NCBI GenBank assembly: GCA_973895155.1
Contig: OZ316896.1
Location: forward strand, 21,576,001-21,640,000
Length of the DNA stretch: 64,000 nucleotides
Origin: Marsupella aquatica
Taxonomy: Eukaryota > Marchantiophyta
Direction of reading: 5' to 3'
The notes beneath the pieces are model-generated. The model worked only from the letters and a program-made list of their open reading frames with translations, made no database searches and was not told the origin of the DNA. The position numbers and the translations under genes were made by a program. The first letter of the stretch is position 1. Every line of letters starts with the position of its first letter. Below, in pieces: positions 1-11,717 of this stretch.

Positions 1-723
1 GTGAGGTGTGGGAATTCCACAGGGACGTGTGGAGTCAAATTGGGATGCTTTGTGGCCATGCAACTGAGGAAAACAAGCTCATACCATGTTTCCACATTCG
101 TCTCTTCAAATTATTTTTGCATACTCAAACGCAAAGCTTAGGTAGACTCTTATCACTCACGATTGCTCCAAGTTCAAAGTAAACTGACGACCATAGTCTA
201 AACAAACTGCGCATTACAACATAACTCAACAGCTCAGGTTGGGGAAAAGTCCCCTGAAGTCATCTCAATGATGAAGTTAGTTAATCCCAGTGGGAATTTG
301 CTGCATGTCAGGTCATGATAAGAAAACAATCACAAATCATAGCTCTGTCCAGAGTGCCGCTGCAATTGAAACTTGAACCAAAGAAACAGAGCTGACCGCA
401 TCCACTCCATTGTCACATTTCACATTCCAATACTATAATTGACAGACCTAATTTTAAGCAAACAGAGCCCTTCCACTCTCGACTGAAGAAACTCATTAAG
501 CTGTCATGAAGGCGATAACGTTGGCAGCACTGCAGGAGGTGAGAGACAAGCAATCACCTGGCCTGTGTGACTATTAATGGATCTCCGCTACGGCTATTAA
601 GGGATCAGCAATGACAACTCTCTATCTCTCCACGCAATTCGATTTTTGGAAGCTGCAAGGCACTAATCAAAAGCAAACGGACAATAATTCTCCTGAAACC
701 TCCCTTGGGGATGACAGAGCAAA

Positions 724-786
724 GCAGCAAGTGTCCAGAGATGGGAAATTGTCAGAGCGACACTTCCATCTCTGGACACTTGCTGC
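724..786. repeat. Perfect 21-bp inverted repeat, hairpin with 21-nt loop
   Basis: Bases 724-744 and 766-786 are exact reverse complements, with 21 bases between them. The stem continues partly into the loop with a one-base bulge. Size and pairing would suit a small-RNA precursor or the centre of a foldback transposon. No homology to a known microRNA was recognised, so the role is open. Confidence 0.8.
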
Positions 787-3700
787 AAAACCCTGACACA
801 ACTAGAGCTAAGCAACAGACAATCCGGCTGCCAATTGAAATAGAACCAAATGAAATTCAATTCCTACTGATTTTGAAGTAAACTTTCGATCATCAATCCT
901 GAGAGAAGATGGATGAATGAAAGTGCTTGTTCGCCTGGACAACTCCTTTCACTCACTGTTAAATTTCAATACAAATCATCTACCAAGACTAATAAAGGCC
1001 TCAAATAGCTTACCAGATTGTTGCAGCGAAAAGAGGCACTTGAGAACTAGAGCAAGGAAATGTCCAAGAAAATTAGAATAGCTTGAGCACAGCGTTGTAC
1101 CACAGACGGTCATCGGACAAACAGGCACCTGTTAACTAGATGTAGTGAGAATGCCGGAGAAAATGAGAACCGAAGAGGAATGAGAGATTGAAGAACGAGA
1201 AAATTTTAGCATCGATCTCTCTCATATACCACATTAAGACTGGAGTCCGTTCCAAATTTAGGGGCCAAGTATAGGAAGTCACCATATTGTAGACCAACTC
1301 CAATAGACGATGGATACCAACCACCTTGCAAGAGAACCTGTGTTCGAGACCATAGCTCTCAAGTCACTTCTGCCATTAGGCACACACGAACAGGAACTCT
1401 AAAAAGTGGGATGGAGTAAGGGGCTAAAGGGAGAAGGTTACTGGGAGAGGGGACTTACATTAAGTTCTCTATTTTATGTTGCAAGTGCCTTATGTTAGTG
1501 CCTACATTTTATGAAAATTTGGTCAAAATAGTAAGAAAACATATTTTTTCGATCCCACATGATACCTGCGGCGCCTGGAGTTGACCCCTGCGCATGTTTG
1601 CTGATTTAAGTCAGTTGATTGAATATTTTCTTATTAATTAAATTGAAACTGAAGCTCCCATGTACCCCTTGGAAAAAATCAAAACATTGTCATAATGCTC
1701 AGATGGACCATTATAACTCAGACACATACTACCACTCTGAAATGTCAATTTTTTATCACATAGAACCTTCCATTTGTTTGTATTAATGTTCAATTTGTTA
1801 TTGTCAACAGGAGTTTGGTGTGTCTAGTGTCATGTATTTGGCTCTTCAACAAAGAAAACTTATTTGCATCTCACCATAAATTGGAAACTTAACATGGTCA
1901 GATCACTTAGCCCAGCACTCCCCGGGCTAGTCCAAGCTCCAGAGGAACAATAGCTCCATCCAATCTGTTTGTGCTTCCAAAGGAAGAATCCCAAGTGGCA
2001 GGTGTCCCCTTGTGCAGCTGGAACTTGGGTGTCTCACTTCCACAAAAATGACTCATCATATGCAACAAAGCATAAGGTAGTTTTGTTGGTTCTTAGGGAA
2101 CACTCCAGGTAAAACTTCAAAAGAATTGTGGATGAACAGTAGAGTCTTAAAATCCAATTTTGATACTTATAAGAAAAGATTCATTGGGGTTTTAACCAAT
2201 TTTTGGAATATTCCAAATTAATAGGGGTATCTAGAAGATTCCCCAAAGAATCTATTAAACTTTAGGGTGTATGAGTTGTCAAAATGTTGCAGGTGATGCG
2301 GGGTCAGGGCGCTCCATATAGTGAGACCCCCGAGGGCTAGAGCAACTTGCCGCCCATGCAATGCAAGACCAAAAAGAGTTATACTGCCATTTGGAAGAGG
2401 TTGTTAAAGTTTAGGGTTTTCCCCTACCGAGACCTCTGCCCGTCACATCACAGCTGGTCTCAGACAGGGTTTCCCAAATGGTAGTAAATGACTCCGCTGT
2501 TCTTAGAGAGGGTTTTCCAAATGGTAGTACATGACTCCCTTGAGTAGTAAGAGTGATTATACAAAGAGCACCCCACCCATGTAACATATTCAAAAGGATT
2601 ATAAAAGCTGTGTACTTATCAAATGAATCATAAAGTAACGGATATGAGTGTAAGGTTTTAAACATGAATCTAGGCACAGCACTCACTGTGTGCTCAGGCC
2701 AGGGGTGTGGCCATGGTCACAAACTCCTATAAACCAAATAAAGTATCAGAAACATTTTAGGTGGAGTCATTGTGTAGCACATTAATTTGTGGTTGTCTTC
2801 CTTTGAGATTTAGAGGTCAAGGGTTCAAGTCCTGCCCTCTCCAATTATAGTTTCATAAAGATGCATAGGCCTGAAAATGGGCAAAATTGTAAACTAGATA
2901 TTTAAGCTGTAAAGATTTATGAGAGATAATTTGCAAAGATGGGATTAAAAAAAACACATATGGGTTTAAGTAATTTAAAAATGGAAATAATAACAAAGAA
3001 CACAACCCTCTTAAGCCAAAATTAAAACAAAAATAGCAACAAAAATCACAAGAGATGCACCATATCACAATGTCAAAAATATGAAATTCTCCTATAAAAT
3101 TATGTGGACTGGCTACTATCTCTAGTCAATAAAATCATGTGGAATGGCTACTAGCTCTAGTGGTACTTGTAAATAAGTTTGGGCAAAAATAATTAATTAC
3201 AATATTTTTGCAAGTAATTTGACATTCCTGATCAAAGGGATGGGAAAATAAGAGGCTTTTTGGGACTGTATAAATGGACTACGACCAGGGTTGCTTTCAG
3301 TGGCTAAAATTCACTACATTTCACCTCTCAAAGAGCAATGGTCTCTTTTGGCTAAAATTACCTACAACAGATTTTCTGTGTTCCATTAGGGAGTCTCAAA
3401 GCTGACAATTTGATGGACCTTAACTCCCTAGTTGCAGGTTGTGGACACAAAAAGTTACAGACTATGAAATTCATACCATAAGCTTTTTGCCATAAGGATT
3501 GGTTAATGCCAACCATCAGTCACTGTAGAGGTTGGTGACAGCAAAAGCAAAAAAAACTTTTACATAACATTGTGAAAAAGTTATGATCATTCCTATAAGG
3601 TTGAATGTCATCATCCATAATTTTGGAGCTTTAAGACTCCCCATTAGGCAGTTTTTCATCTACCCACAGACCCAGCAACCGTAATCTAATGATCATCCTC

Positions 3701-5643
3701 AAATGTAGGGAGATTTGATGGTCAAACGTTAATCTAAAAAAATTAGATAAAGAACATTTATAACATTTCTCCTTCACACAAGGTGACATTAGCGAAACAA
3801 AAGCCCGGATGGACTGAGATGTTGTCCCTGCCAATCCCCATGGACTGCTTAAAGTCACTTTTACACCAAAAAGAAAAAGGAACCGGTAACAATTCCAGTT
3901 GACAACTTTGACCACCTTGGAGAGAAAGTTGTCAAGAGGTCATGGTGATCCTGAGTAATGACATGACGACTTGATGTTTTTCAGGTTCAAGGTCATCAAG
4001 CCATCAACTTACCAAGGAAAAGGGTTGAGTAATGTAATTGAAACCGGATGCAAACAGTAAAGGGACCGTTTACAGGTCACATAGTCATAGTGTAAACAGT
4101 ATTATCTGAGCTAGTTTAGATGTTCTGAGCAAGTCCATCCAAGTTTTTCCAGTCCATCTGAGCTTCATAGACAAAGTGAAGCTCCATCTGGGCTTTAGTT
4201 TGGACAGTAGCCATGCAGGCCGAAAGAAAAAAACCTTAAAAATTAGGCTAAGTACCATCACATCTCCCTCAAAATGTCGAGAGCTTTTGGGCTTTGACCA
4301 TCTTTTCCTCCGCCCCCCTGTAAAAGTGTAGAGCCGTCAGATCTTGGGACCAGGTCCAAGAGCATTAGGGCCATCTTGCATGTGAGGGTCCCCAAATTAT
4401 CAACCCTTTAAGTGATCAGGTGGCACATGCTTACTCTTCGAGCCTTTCCTGCCTCACCCTCCTCATGTGCCAGTCCTCACGGCAGCAATTCATTTTTTTC
4501 AAGGGCAAGGGCCGGAAACTTTACGGCTCTTCACCGTCCTGACCTTTCAAATTCATAAACAAAAAAAATACAGTGCTAACAACAAAGGGGTTGAAGCGAC
4601 AAAGGAGGAAACCCACTGAGTGGGAGCATTGCACGTAATTATTGCCACGGAGAGTTGTGTTTTGATTTGCTCATACACTGTTTCCCATCTTTTGTGGGCA
4701 AGTAAGGGCCGCTTTTTAAAGGACTCTTGCACATGCAAGACAGCCCTTAGTTTGGCCCAAAGAGTCCCCACTTTTTCCAGGTTGCACTTTTTGCCGGGCA
4801 TTTTGAAATAAAGTATGAAGTTGGTGACATTAAACAAATCTGCCCTTGGCTCCCTGATATAATTGTATTCGCCTGAAGTTGCAGGTTGATGATGTCAAGG
4901 TTCCATGGCACCTGCTTTGGACGAACACTATACACGAGTGGGTTTTTTTCTGGCATGAAAACAACATCCAATATAATTATTTCAAATTCCTGCAAGAGTT
5001 TTCTTTCTGTATATTTCTGAACTTAATGATAGTGAACGCCCACCAATGCAAGAGCATGTTAAGATTTATCTTCTACTTGTGGAAAATGAAGCCTGGATAC
5101 ACAGCTAGGTTTGTCAAAAAGCTCCCAAGTATTTTGCAACTCAGATGGACTGCATTTTACTCAAATTGTCACAAGGAATATTCCTAATTACTCCATCCCA
5201 ATTGTTTGTTTTCTGTCTAGGGTCCATGGGACCGTCCTTTTCTGGTCTTGGTAAAGAAAATAAACTCTAAGGTCTCAAGAAAGGACAAACATAATCAAAA
5301 GTAGAAGGAAAGATTTGGAGTGAAAAGAGATTAACGGGACTAAAGTGCATCAACTCATGTTATCAAGACAGTAACTAGTAGCTATGTATGTAGTCTGTGA
5401 GGTCCCGTTTACAAGGCATTGTGGGTTAATATGGCCCGTAATGTTCTGGTAACACAACCTTTATACACTTAAAGGCTGATTGATGAGTTTTAATTACGAA
5501 CCCCCATGAGAGGTCTCTTCCAAATTCCCTGGCACGAGGATGCACCACATCAGCGAGGATGGTGACAAACAGGACAGATCAGGTTTTTAGCAAAACAAAA
5601 AGGTCTTTGTCGTGTTTGTGGTCATATTCGTGGAAACTACGGG

Positions 5644-5752
5644 GATGATAAGCTAATAATTATTAAGTTTTCTTAAAATTTAAAGCGAATCTAATTCTTT
5701 AAACTCAAATTTTAATAATTGTTATTAATTAATTTTCAATTAACTTATCATC
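5644..5752. repeat. AT-rich inverted repeat, MITE-like
   Basis: The 9-base sequence GATGATAAG at 5644-5652 returns as its reverse complement at 5744-5752. Pairing extends a few bases inward with one mismatch. The interior is A/T-rich with several TTAATAATT-like words. It could be a tiny decayed terminal-inverted-repeat element, but the arms are short. Confidence 0.35.
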
Positions 5753-6579
5753 TTGGTCAGTTTGGGCAGGCTACGAGGAGCTCGAGTACTTAAGGCAATT
5801 TTAGATTAAAAGGGGTATGGATGGACATGACGGTGCCAGGAAAACAAATTTTTATTGAAGGGCTATGATTGGTTTACACCTTTAATGAGTTAGTAAAGGG
5901 AAGTTTCCTTGAAGGTAGTGCATTGATATGGTCATTGACCATTCATTAAAAAGGTGCAACCTTGTATTATAGCTTTTGATACCCAAGAAAAACATTATTT
6001 ATTAAACTACGAGCCATATGCCAGTGTTTTGCACTGTGCAAGGAGGGCAGGCCCATAGGGATTGGCCGGGGGCATAACGGGGCAGTGGGAAGCAAATACG
6101 TGATAGGGGTGTACATTTTTCTCATCAATGGTGAGCAAAAACAGCTAATCAAATCCAACGGCTGTGGATCTTTCCCGCCCAGAAGCTTTTTTGTATGGGA
6201 ACGAAGGACAAAAAAAGATGGGATCTCTTATTATAGTTGTAGATCATTTACTCGCACAAACCTTCACAAAAACTGAAATCTAAAACTACTCCAACTGCAC
6301 CAAGATGGACTTCCCCTCCTACAGTAGAGAGAAGCCAGGCACCTGATCTACTTAGAATGAATGTTTCTCAATTGACATATCTAGGATCCTTTGAAAGACT
6401 TACCTTTGTATTTTTATCCATGTGAAATTGGATCCAACCCCCCATATAATTTTGTAATCTAATTTATATCGTAGTTTCAAGTAATTATTTGAATTTTTTC
6501 CATTTCCACCCTTCTGCCCAAATTGAAATTGGAAGAGGAGCACACAGATTACACAAAGATTTTACTTCCAATGACACCA

Positions 6580-6790
6580 CTATGAGAGGAGCTTAGTTTA
6601 CATTCTATCATGCAGAACTACACCATGTATAAGTGCATTCTGTGGGTAACTGCAACCCAGTAGTGTAGTCCCATAATATTTACTAGCGCAGGTTGATGTC
6701 ACTAAATGACAAACACATAACTGCATTTCATATATATAAGTGCATTTATCAGTTACTGCAACTCATATGCTAGAAGAGCAGGTATGCTAC
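6580..6790 (-). mobile_element. Small dispersed element, copy 1 (MITE-like)
   Basis: Read on the minus strand, this stretch shares an ordered series of words with 15660-15880 on the plus strand: AGTGACATC, then AAATATTA-GGGACT, then TGCAGTTACCCAC and GAATGCACTTATA, then GCATG-TAGA-TGTAAACT. Order and spacing are largely kept, so the two are copies of one non-coding family. It has no open frame. The ends are not sharply defined. Confidence 0.55.
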
Positions 6791-6807
6791 ATTTTCACCA
6801 ATGAGAT

Positions 6808-6907
6808 GGTGAATTTGTGATTACTTGGTTGGGTTTTTCATCATAAAATGCAGAGGGGGTGAATTTGTGACTATTTGGTTGGGTTTTTCATCATAAAATG
6901 GAGAGGG
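6808..6907. repeat. Tandem duplication, 50-base unit, two copies
   Basis: Units 6808-6857 and 6858-6907 differ at only a few positions. It is a simple local duplication in non-genic DNA with no coding content. Confidence 0.85.
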
Positions 6908-7271
6908 ATAAATTCCCTTAGATTGATTTTCATTGTGTTAATATTCCATTAGATAGTTTTTCACATCCCCTCCTTCCGTAGTTTCCTTGCAAGTGCAAAA
7001 CTAAACCTTATTTTAGGATTCATAATCAGCAAGTTATGGGCCCCAAACTTGCACGGACCACCAATATGTGGTCCATGGGAGCACTGTGTCCAACAAGGTG
7101 ATCCATCTTGGCTTCAGTTTCATTATTGTCACCAATAGGAATCATTCACTCATCCAACTTATTCAGACAGAATAAATGTCCTCTTAGCTTTTCATTCGTC
7201 AATTTTTAGGTTTACAATTGCTTTTCTTTTTTCTGGTTAGGTGTTTGTCTACCCTCCCGCACTCAGTTTTT

Positions 7272-7830
7272 CTCGGAATCCAGTTTTCTCAGTTGCATTA
7301 GCTTGCTCTTGTCGAGGCGCATCAAATCGATATAAAACACGTCCAAAACGGTGCCGTATCGACATACTTATGGTCACATTCGTTTTCGCCGTTTTTCAGT
7401 CGTTTTTCTACGATTTTCGTCTTCCTTTCGACGGTCATGTCTCGGTCAATCTTTCATGGATTTCAGATTTCTCAAGTGCTTTGTATAGCTCTTCTCCGGG
7501 AGCATCAGATTGATCCCAAGAGCGGTCCAATTGGTCTCCTATTGCCCCGATTGGACTTTGATTAGCTCTCACGTTTTTTCTTCAATTTCCACCGTTCTCA
7601 CTTTCAATTAGCTTTAGGGTCCTGTAGCAGTTCCTCGTTCACGGAATCCGGCATTCTCATGTGATTTGGCCAGCTCTTGTCCGGGAGTGCAACATCTATC
7701 CCTACCGAGGTCCTTTTGGTGACATATCAACCACTTTCGGCTCCGATTACGATTCTGATTTACTCCTCCATTTTTGGTGACGGTTTCCCTTGATCAGCTT
7801 TGGAGCATTCCTGTCTTGCCACGTTTCTCC
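7272..7830 (+). repeat. Leader of three or more degenerate 183-185-bp tandem units
   Basis: Matching blocks start near 7275, 7458 and 7643: GGAATCC/GGATTTC, then TTCTCA, then AGCTCTTGTCCGGGAG-like, then GGTCC..TTGGT-like words. The spacings are 183 and 185 bases. A weaker fourth unit may start near 7826. Tandem leader monomers are known as promoter units in some non-LTR elements such as mouse L1. A promoter role here is inferred. Confidence 0.65.
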
Positions 7831-8166
7831 TCCGATTGGTGGTTGCCTTTCTTCTTCAGTTCTGACAAGGTGGTTTTTGCCAAGTTTAATGGACCAGTTT
7901 GCATTCCACCATCTTTGGGAGCTATAGCAGCACGCTCAAATCAGCGGAGAGATATTCACTCGCATCGACTCCTCAACGGACACATCGACGAGAGCTCCAG
8001 CTTTGTTCCCAACTGTGCCTGCACGTGCTCAACGGTTTTCTAGGCTAGCGGTGGCGCCGCTTCTCGGATTTTGACGCGGTGGGCTCTCTCCATAGCCTTC
8101 CCTTTCTTTTCACATGTCTTGGTTGGGCCTTTTGTCGCTTCTTGATGCGCTTTTGCTTTTATCGGG

Positions 8167-8676
8167 TTGCGACCTGTCATGTCTACGTTGAGAGTGTTGG
8201 CGCGGGGCAAGCGCCCAGCCCCCCCACACAGTTCTCCCCCCTCCTCCCCCCCGCCTCGTGGTCGCCTTCGTGTTTGCTCTTCTTCATTGGATCTCTCTCA
8301 TCTTCGTGATGACCCCATGCCCGATGTTCTACCAGTCCCCCCAGTCTACTGCCCACCCCATCGACGCCCTGGGTCCTCTCCCCAGCCCATTCCCCCTCCA
8401 CCCCTCCAGCATCCCCCTCCGGCCTCTTCATCCACGTCGGTTCCCCCCCACCTCCTGTCCAGTCGTTCCCTGCTCCCTCCCCAGACGAGCGTCCCCTGCA
8501 TACTTGTCCTGAGTGTGGCTGGGTTGGCCTCTCCCTTCCTCATCACCGCGGGCGGGGCCGGTGCCAACGTTGCCAGCAAGCCCAATCCCAGCCCCAGCCC
8601 CCTCTTGACCCAGTTAGCTCTGCCCCTCCTTCCTTGGAGGCTTCCGAGCAGGCATGGAGTTGGGTTCGCTCTCTAG
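8167..8676 (+). pseudogene. Retrotransposon N-terminal region, proline-rich, in a displaced frame
   Basis: From ATG 8167 (or the second ATG at 8179) this frame reads a basic then strongly proline- and serine-rich sequence. From about 8313 the neighbouring frame is also open and proline-rich, and it carries a zinc finger: C-P-E-C, then a histidine pair, then C-Q-R-C, at about 8505-8560. That second frame runs on into the reverse transcriptase frame. The likeliest reading is that the original protein began in the 8167 frame and crossed to the other after an indel somewhere between 8313 and 8480. A short separate first protein is the alternative. Proline-rich composition makes the exact crossing point undecidable by eye. 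Confidence 0.45.
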
Positions 8677-9140
8677 ACCCCCTTCCAGCCTACCATCCAG
8701 GGTACATTAGACCTCGCCTTTATAACCACATCCCACTAGCGTTGCGCCCATTAGTTCGGTCATCCTTGTTGCAACTCATGCAGCTTATCTTGGCGCATCC
8801 TATCGAGGTCTCCTATTGGTCTTTACTCATGCTTTTTCCACAATGGACTCTTACCCTCCCTAGTCACGGTGGTCGCGTGGGTCATCGTGAGACTGCCTCT
8901 CGTATCCATCGTTTTCTGCGGGGAGATTGGGAACAGCTTCAGGAAGAGTACTTTCTTCGAGCCCGTTCCTTTACTACCCGTGCTTTGTCTGACCCAGCTC
9001 GCCACTCTCATCCTCCAGAGCACAGACGCCTTCGTCGCTCTTGTCGTTTGGCCCAGGCTGGTGAATATCGTCGTGCGGTCCAGGCCCTTTCTCCCACCAC
9101 ACCAGCCCCCCCTGGCGAGGTCACCTTGACGGCCCTTTAG
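8313..9140 (+). pseudogene. Retrotransposon protein, zinc finger and linker up to in-frame TAG
   Basis: The frame is open from the TGA at 8310 to the TAG at 9138-9140. It covers the tail of the proline-rich part, a CxxC...H...CxxC zinc finger (about 8505-8560) likely to bind nucleic acid, and a helical, arginine-rich linker before the reverse transcriptase. The same frame resumes immediately after the TAG and stays open to about 10605. The TAG is therefore a point mutation inside one long protein rather than the end of a separate one. There is no ATG near the zinc finger in this frame, which agrees with the true start lying further upstream. Confidence 0.6.
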
Positions 9141-10605
9141 GATCTCCATCCGCAGCCCTATGATCAGCTCCCTTTGTTCGTGGAAGATTTTGAGCCTGAG
9201 GAGGATCTTCAGTTTAGTAGGGACCACTTCACCTATGCTTTCCTCCATGCTCCGCGTTGCGCGGCTGGTGGCCCCTCTGGCTATGTCTTTGAGCATTTTC
9301 GTCATTTATTCCCCCCTGAGGATCCTCAGTCTGGTTTTCCAGTTTTCTTCTCCTTTTGCCAGTGTATTGCTACCGGCCGTTTGCCTCCTCCCGTCTCTCG
9401 GCTTTTGAGTGCTTCTCGTTTATTGGCCATGGCTAAGTCTTCACCGGGTGTTCGGCCCATAGCTTTTGGAGAGGTTTTTCTTCGTCTAGTGTCTCGCGCA
9501 CTTTCATCGCAGTATCGCTCTGCACTATCGGATCATCTCTCTCCACATCAGTTTGCAGTGGGCGTTCCTGGCGGTTGTGAGACAGTTATTGCGGGTATTC
9601 GTACTACCTTGGACCTCCACCCTGATTGGGTTGTCCTCCAGGTTGATGTCTCCAATGCTTTCAATACGGTTTCTCGGGCAGCAATTTTTCGTGCTTTGAG
9701 GGCAGCGGATCCAGACATCCAGTCTCTTATCCCCTTTGTCCGTTGTTTTTATGGGTTCGAGGCCCCCCTCTTCTATAGTCATCATACCTCTACAGGAGCG
9801 TATACCACTCTTTCTTCTGCAGAAGGTACACGTCAGGGTGACCCTTTGGGTGGGCCTCTTTTTGCCATTGCACATTTTACTGCTTTACGAGAAGCCTCCG
9901 CGGCCCACCCCCAGTGTATCTTCCCCTCCCTTTCAGATGACACCCACATCATTGGTCCACCTGTTGCTGTTACTTCTGCCCTCGCCACCCTTTCCACCCA
10001 TTTGTTGGGCCTCGGTTTACGAGTTCAGCCGGTGAAGAGTCGTGCATGGAGTCCAGCTGGGTTACCCTCTGATCTTGCGCTTCCCCCTGGGTTCTTACGT
10101 CCTACCGACGGTCTTCGGGTCCTTGGCTCCCCAGTCGGTACCGCCTCCTTTTGCTCATCTTTCATTGCTGATGCTGTCCAGGCTGCCTTAGCCCCTACTC
10201 CTATGCTCCCTAAGTTAGCAGACTCTCAGGCAGCATTTGGGTTGTTGTTGAGATGCATCCACCCTCGTGCGTCCTATTTGGCTCGGACACATCCCCCTAC
10301 CGAGGATCTTTATCTACACCTCCGAGCGTTTGATGTCTCCATTCGTGAGACTTTGGCCTCTCTTTTAGGGCCAGGTACTTTACTCTCATCTCCGTGGCTT
10401 CATCGACAGCTCAGTCTTCCTATTTCTCACAGTGGTTTTGGGCTTACTTCCACTGAGCGCCTTGCACCTTTGGCCTTCTTGGGCGCGTGGGCGGCCGCCT
10501 TCTCATTGTTGGCTGATCGTTTCCTTACTGAGGATCGACCTTTTTTACTTTCATCCCTCATGGAGGTCGAGGAGGGTTCCCTCCCATTTCAGGTTCAATT
10601 GCGCA
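9141..10605 (+). pseudogene. Retrotransposon reverse transcriptase domain
   Basis: This part copies element RNA into DNA at the target site. The fingers and palm are readable: a GYVFEHFRH..F segment, KSSPGVRPIAFGEV (motif 2a-like), motif A VLQVDVSNAFN with its aspartate codon at 9645, motif B EGTRQGDPLGGPLF (about 9822-9863), and motif C at 9933-9941, read as L-S-D-D where most families have Y/F-x-D-D. Both catalytic aspartates of motif C are kept. The thumb follows to about 10600, where homology jumps one frame. An internal ATG at 9174 lies after the upstream TAG but is not a natural start. The domain itself has no stop, so the copy may be fairly recent. Confidence 0.85.
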
Positions 10606-11397
10606 CGGCGGTCATCATTACCCGATCCTGTTCGAGCTGCGTTACCTTCATTCCAGGAGTTTTTATCCTTGGACCCCGTCCGTCTTCAGGCAGACCTTGC
10701 TGGGCGTATGCACGCTTTCACCCTTTCCAGCATCCTCACCGAGGCACCTAACACGGACCGAGCTCGGATTCTTTCTTCCGGAGGGAAGGGCGCAGGAGGC
10801 TGGCTTCAGGCCAATCCAGTCATTCCTCACCTGCGGATGTCTTCAGCGGAGTTTGCGACAGCCATGCGTCTTCGTATGGGCTTGCCCCACCCACTTCTTG
10901 CTGGTTTACCTCCTACTTGCAGTTGTGGGAAGCCTTGTGATGCCACAGGTGTCCATCTTCTTCGATGCAGTTTGGGCGGCGAAACCATTTTTGTTCACGA
11001 CACTGTGAAAGATGCGACTGCTCAGGTTCTCTCTGGCTCTTTGGTCTGCGCGCGGCGGGAGGTGGTGCTCGAGTTACCTGGTCCTCCATCACAGCGGTTA
11101 CGGGTGGATCTTACCATGGTCCGTGACGGTCACCGTACTTTGGCAGATGTAGTGGTGGCAAACCCATTGCGCCAAGACATCATTGGGACAGCGGCAACAA
11201 TGGCAGGGGCAGCAGCATCACGAGCAGCAACAACGAAGGAGGCCAAATATGCTGCACGAGCTTCATCTGATAGCTTCTTGCCCCTTGCTCTTGAGATATT
11301 TGGGCGTCTCCATCATCAGTTCGACGGGCTTCTTCGCCAAGCTGCTCGGGATGTTCACGGCCGGATGGGTCCCACCGGCCCCCGCTATCTGTTTTGA
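10605..11397 (+). pseudogene. Retrotransposon C-terminus: zinc knuckle and endonuclease-like domain
   Basis: After a frame change near 10605 the protein continues here in another frame. A cysteine-histidine cluster CSCGKPCDATGVHLLRC (about 10915-10968) is followed by basic and hydrophobic strands and a V-D ... A-D-V-V-V pair (about 11104-11160). The layout matches the CCHC plus PD-(D/E)XK arrangement of restriction-like endonucleases in R2-type elements, with VD in place of PD. An alanine- and arginine-rich helix follows. The frame stops at TGA 11395-11397, but the first frame is open across this point. From 11394 to TAG 11496-11498 it reads a plausible basic tail (FRQRISVTLQRAQARAVYRR), so a third lesion lies at the GTTTTGA near 11391-11397. 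Confidence 0.7.
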
Positions 11398-11622
11398 CCA
11401 CGCACTTTCGCCAACGCATTTCAGTCACCTTACAGCGTGCTCAAGCTCGGGCCGTCTATCGTCGATCTCTGACAGTGGGTGCTAGTGTGACTCCGTAGCG
11501 GCTAGCCCCCCTAGAGGACATTCCTGTCCCACTTGCCGATCTAGTTTCGACACTTGATGTAGACCACTAGCTTGTTGCCACATTTGCTAGGTATGATGAG
11601 GACCTCGGTCCATTTGCGGTAG

Positions 11623-11717
11623 TTTTAGTTACTCTTTCTTGGTTTTTAGGGGTTTCTTTTTGCTCACTTCTTTTAGTTCCTCTTTCTTGGTTTTTAGGGT
11701 TTCCTTTTGCTCACTTC
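11623..11717 (+). repeat. 48-bp tandem repeat in retroelement trailer
   Basis: Units starting at 11623 and 11671 share TTTTAGTT-CTCTTTCTTGG and a following TTTTGCTCACTTCTTTT. They lie in the T-rich 3' trailer of the element. Related trailer words recur at about 12450-12510 and 24160-24300. Confidence 0.75.

Larger units (their letters stand above)
1..7240. other. Intergenic, AT-rich; no recognisable gene
   Basis: No open frame here resembles a known protein, and the longest (about 100 codons, 4553-5187 on both strands) are unsupported by splice sites or motifs. What can be seen is repeat debris: a perfect-stem hairpin (724-786), short tandem duplications (2466-2540, 3090-3165, 6808-6907), an AT-rich inverted repeat (5644-5752) and a member of a small dispersed element (about 6580-6790). 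The block runs up to the 5' leader of the retroelement that follows. Confidence 0.6.

Noticed and set aside
4553-5187. Overlapping frames of about 100 codons on both strands
   Set aside because: A stretch near 4600-4760 looks mildly protein-like, but stops in adjacent frames, the lack of splice sites and no recognised family leave it unsupported.
8823-9305. Minus-strand frame of 160 codons within the retroelement
   Set aside because: It overlaps the plus-strand coding part, has no motif and follows its codon pattern; a shadow.
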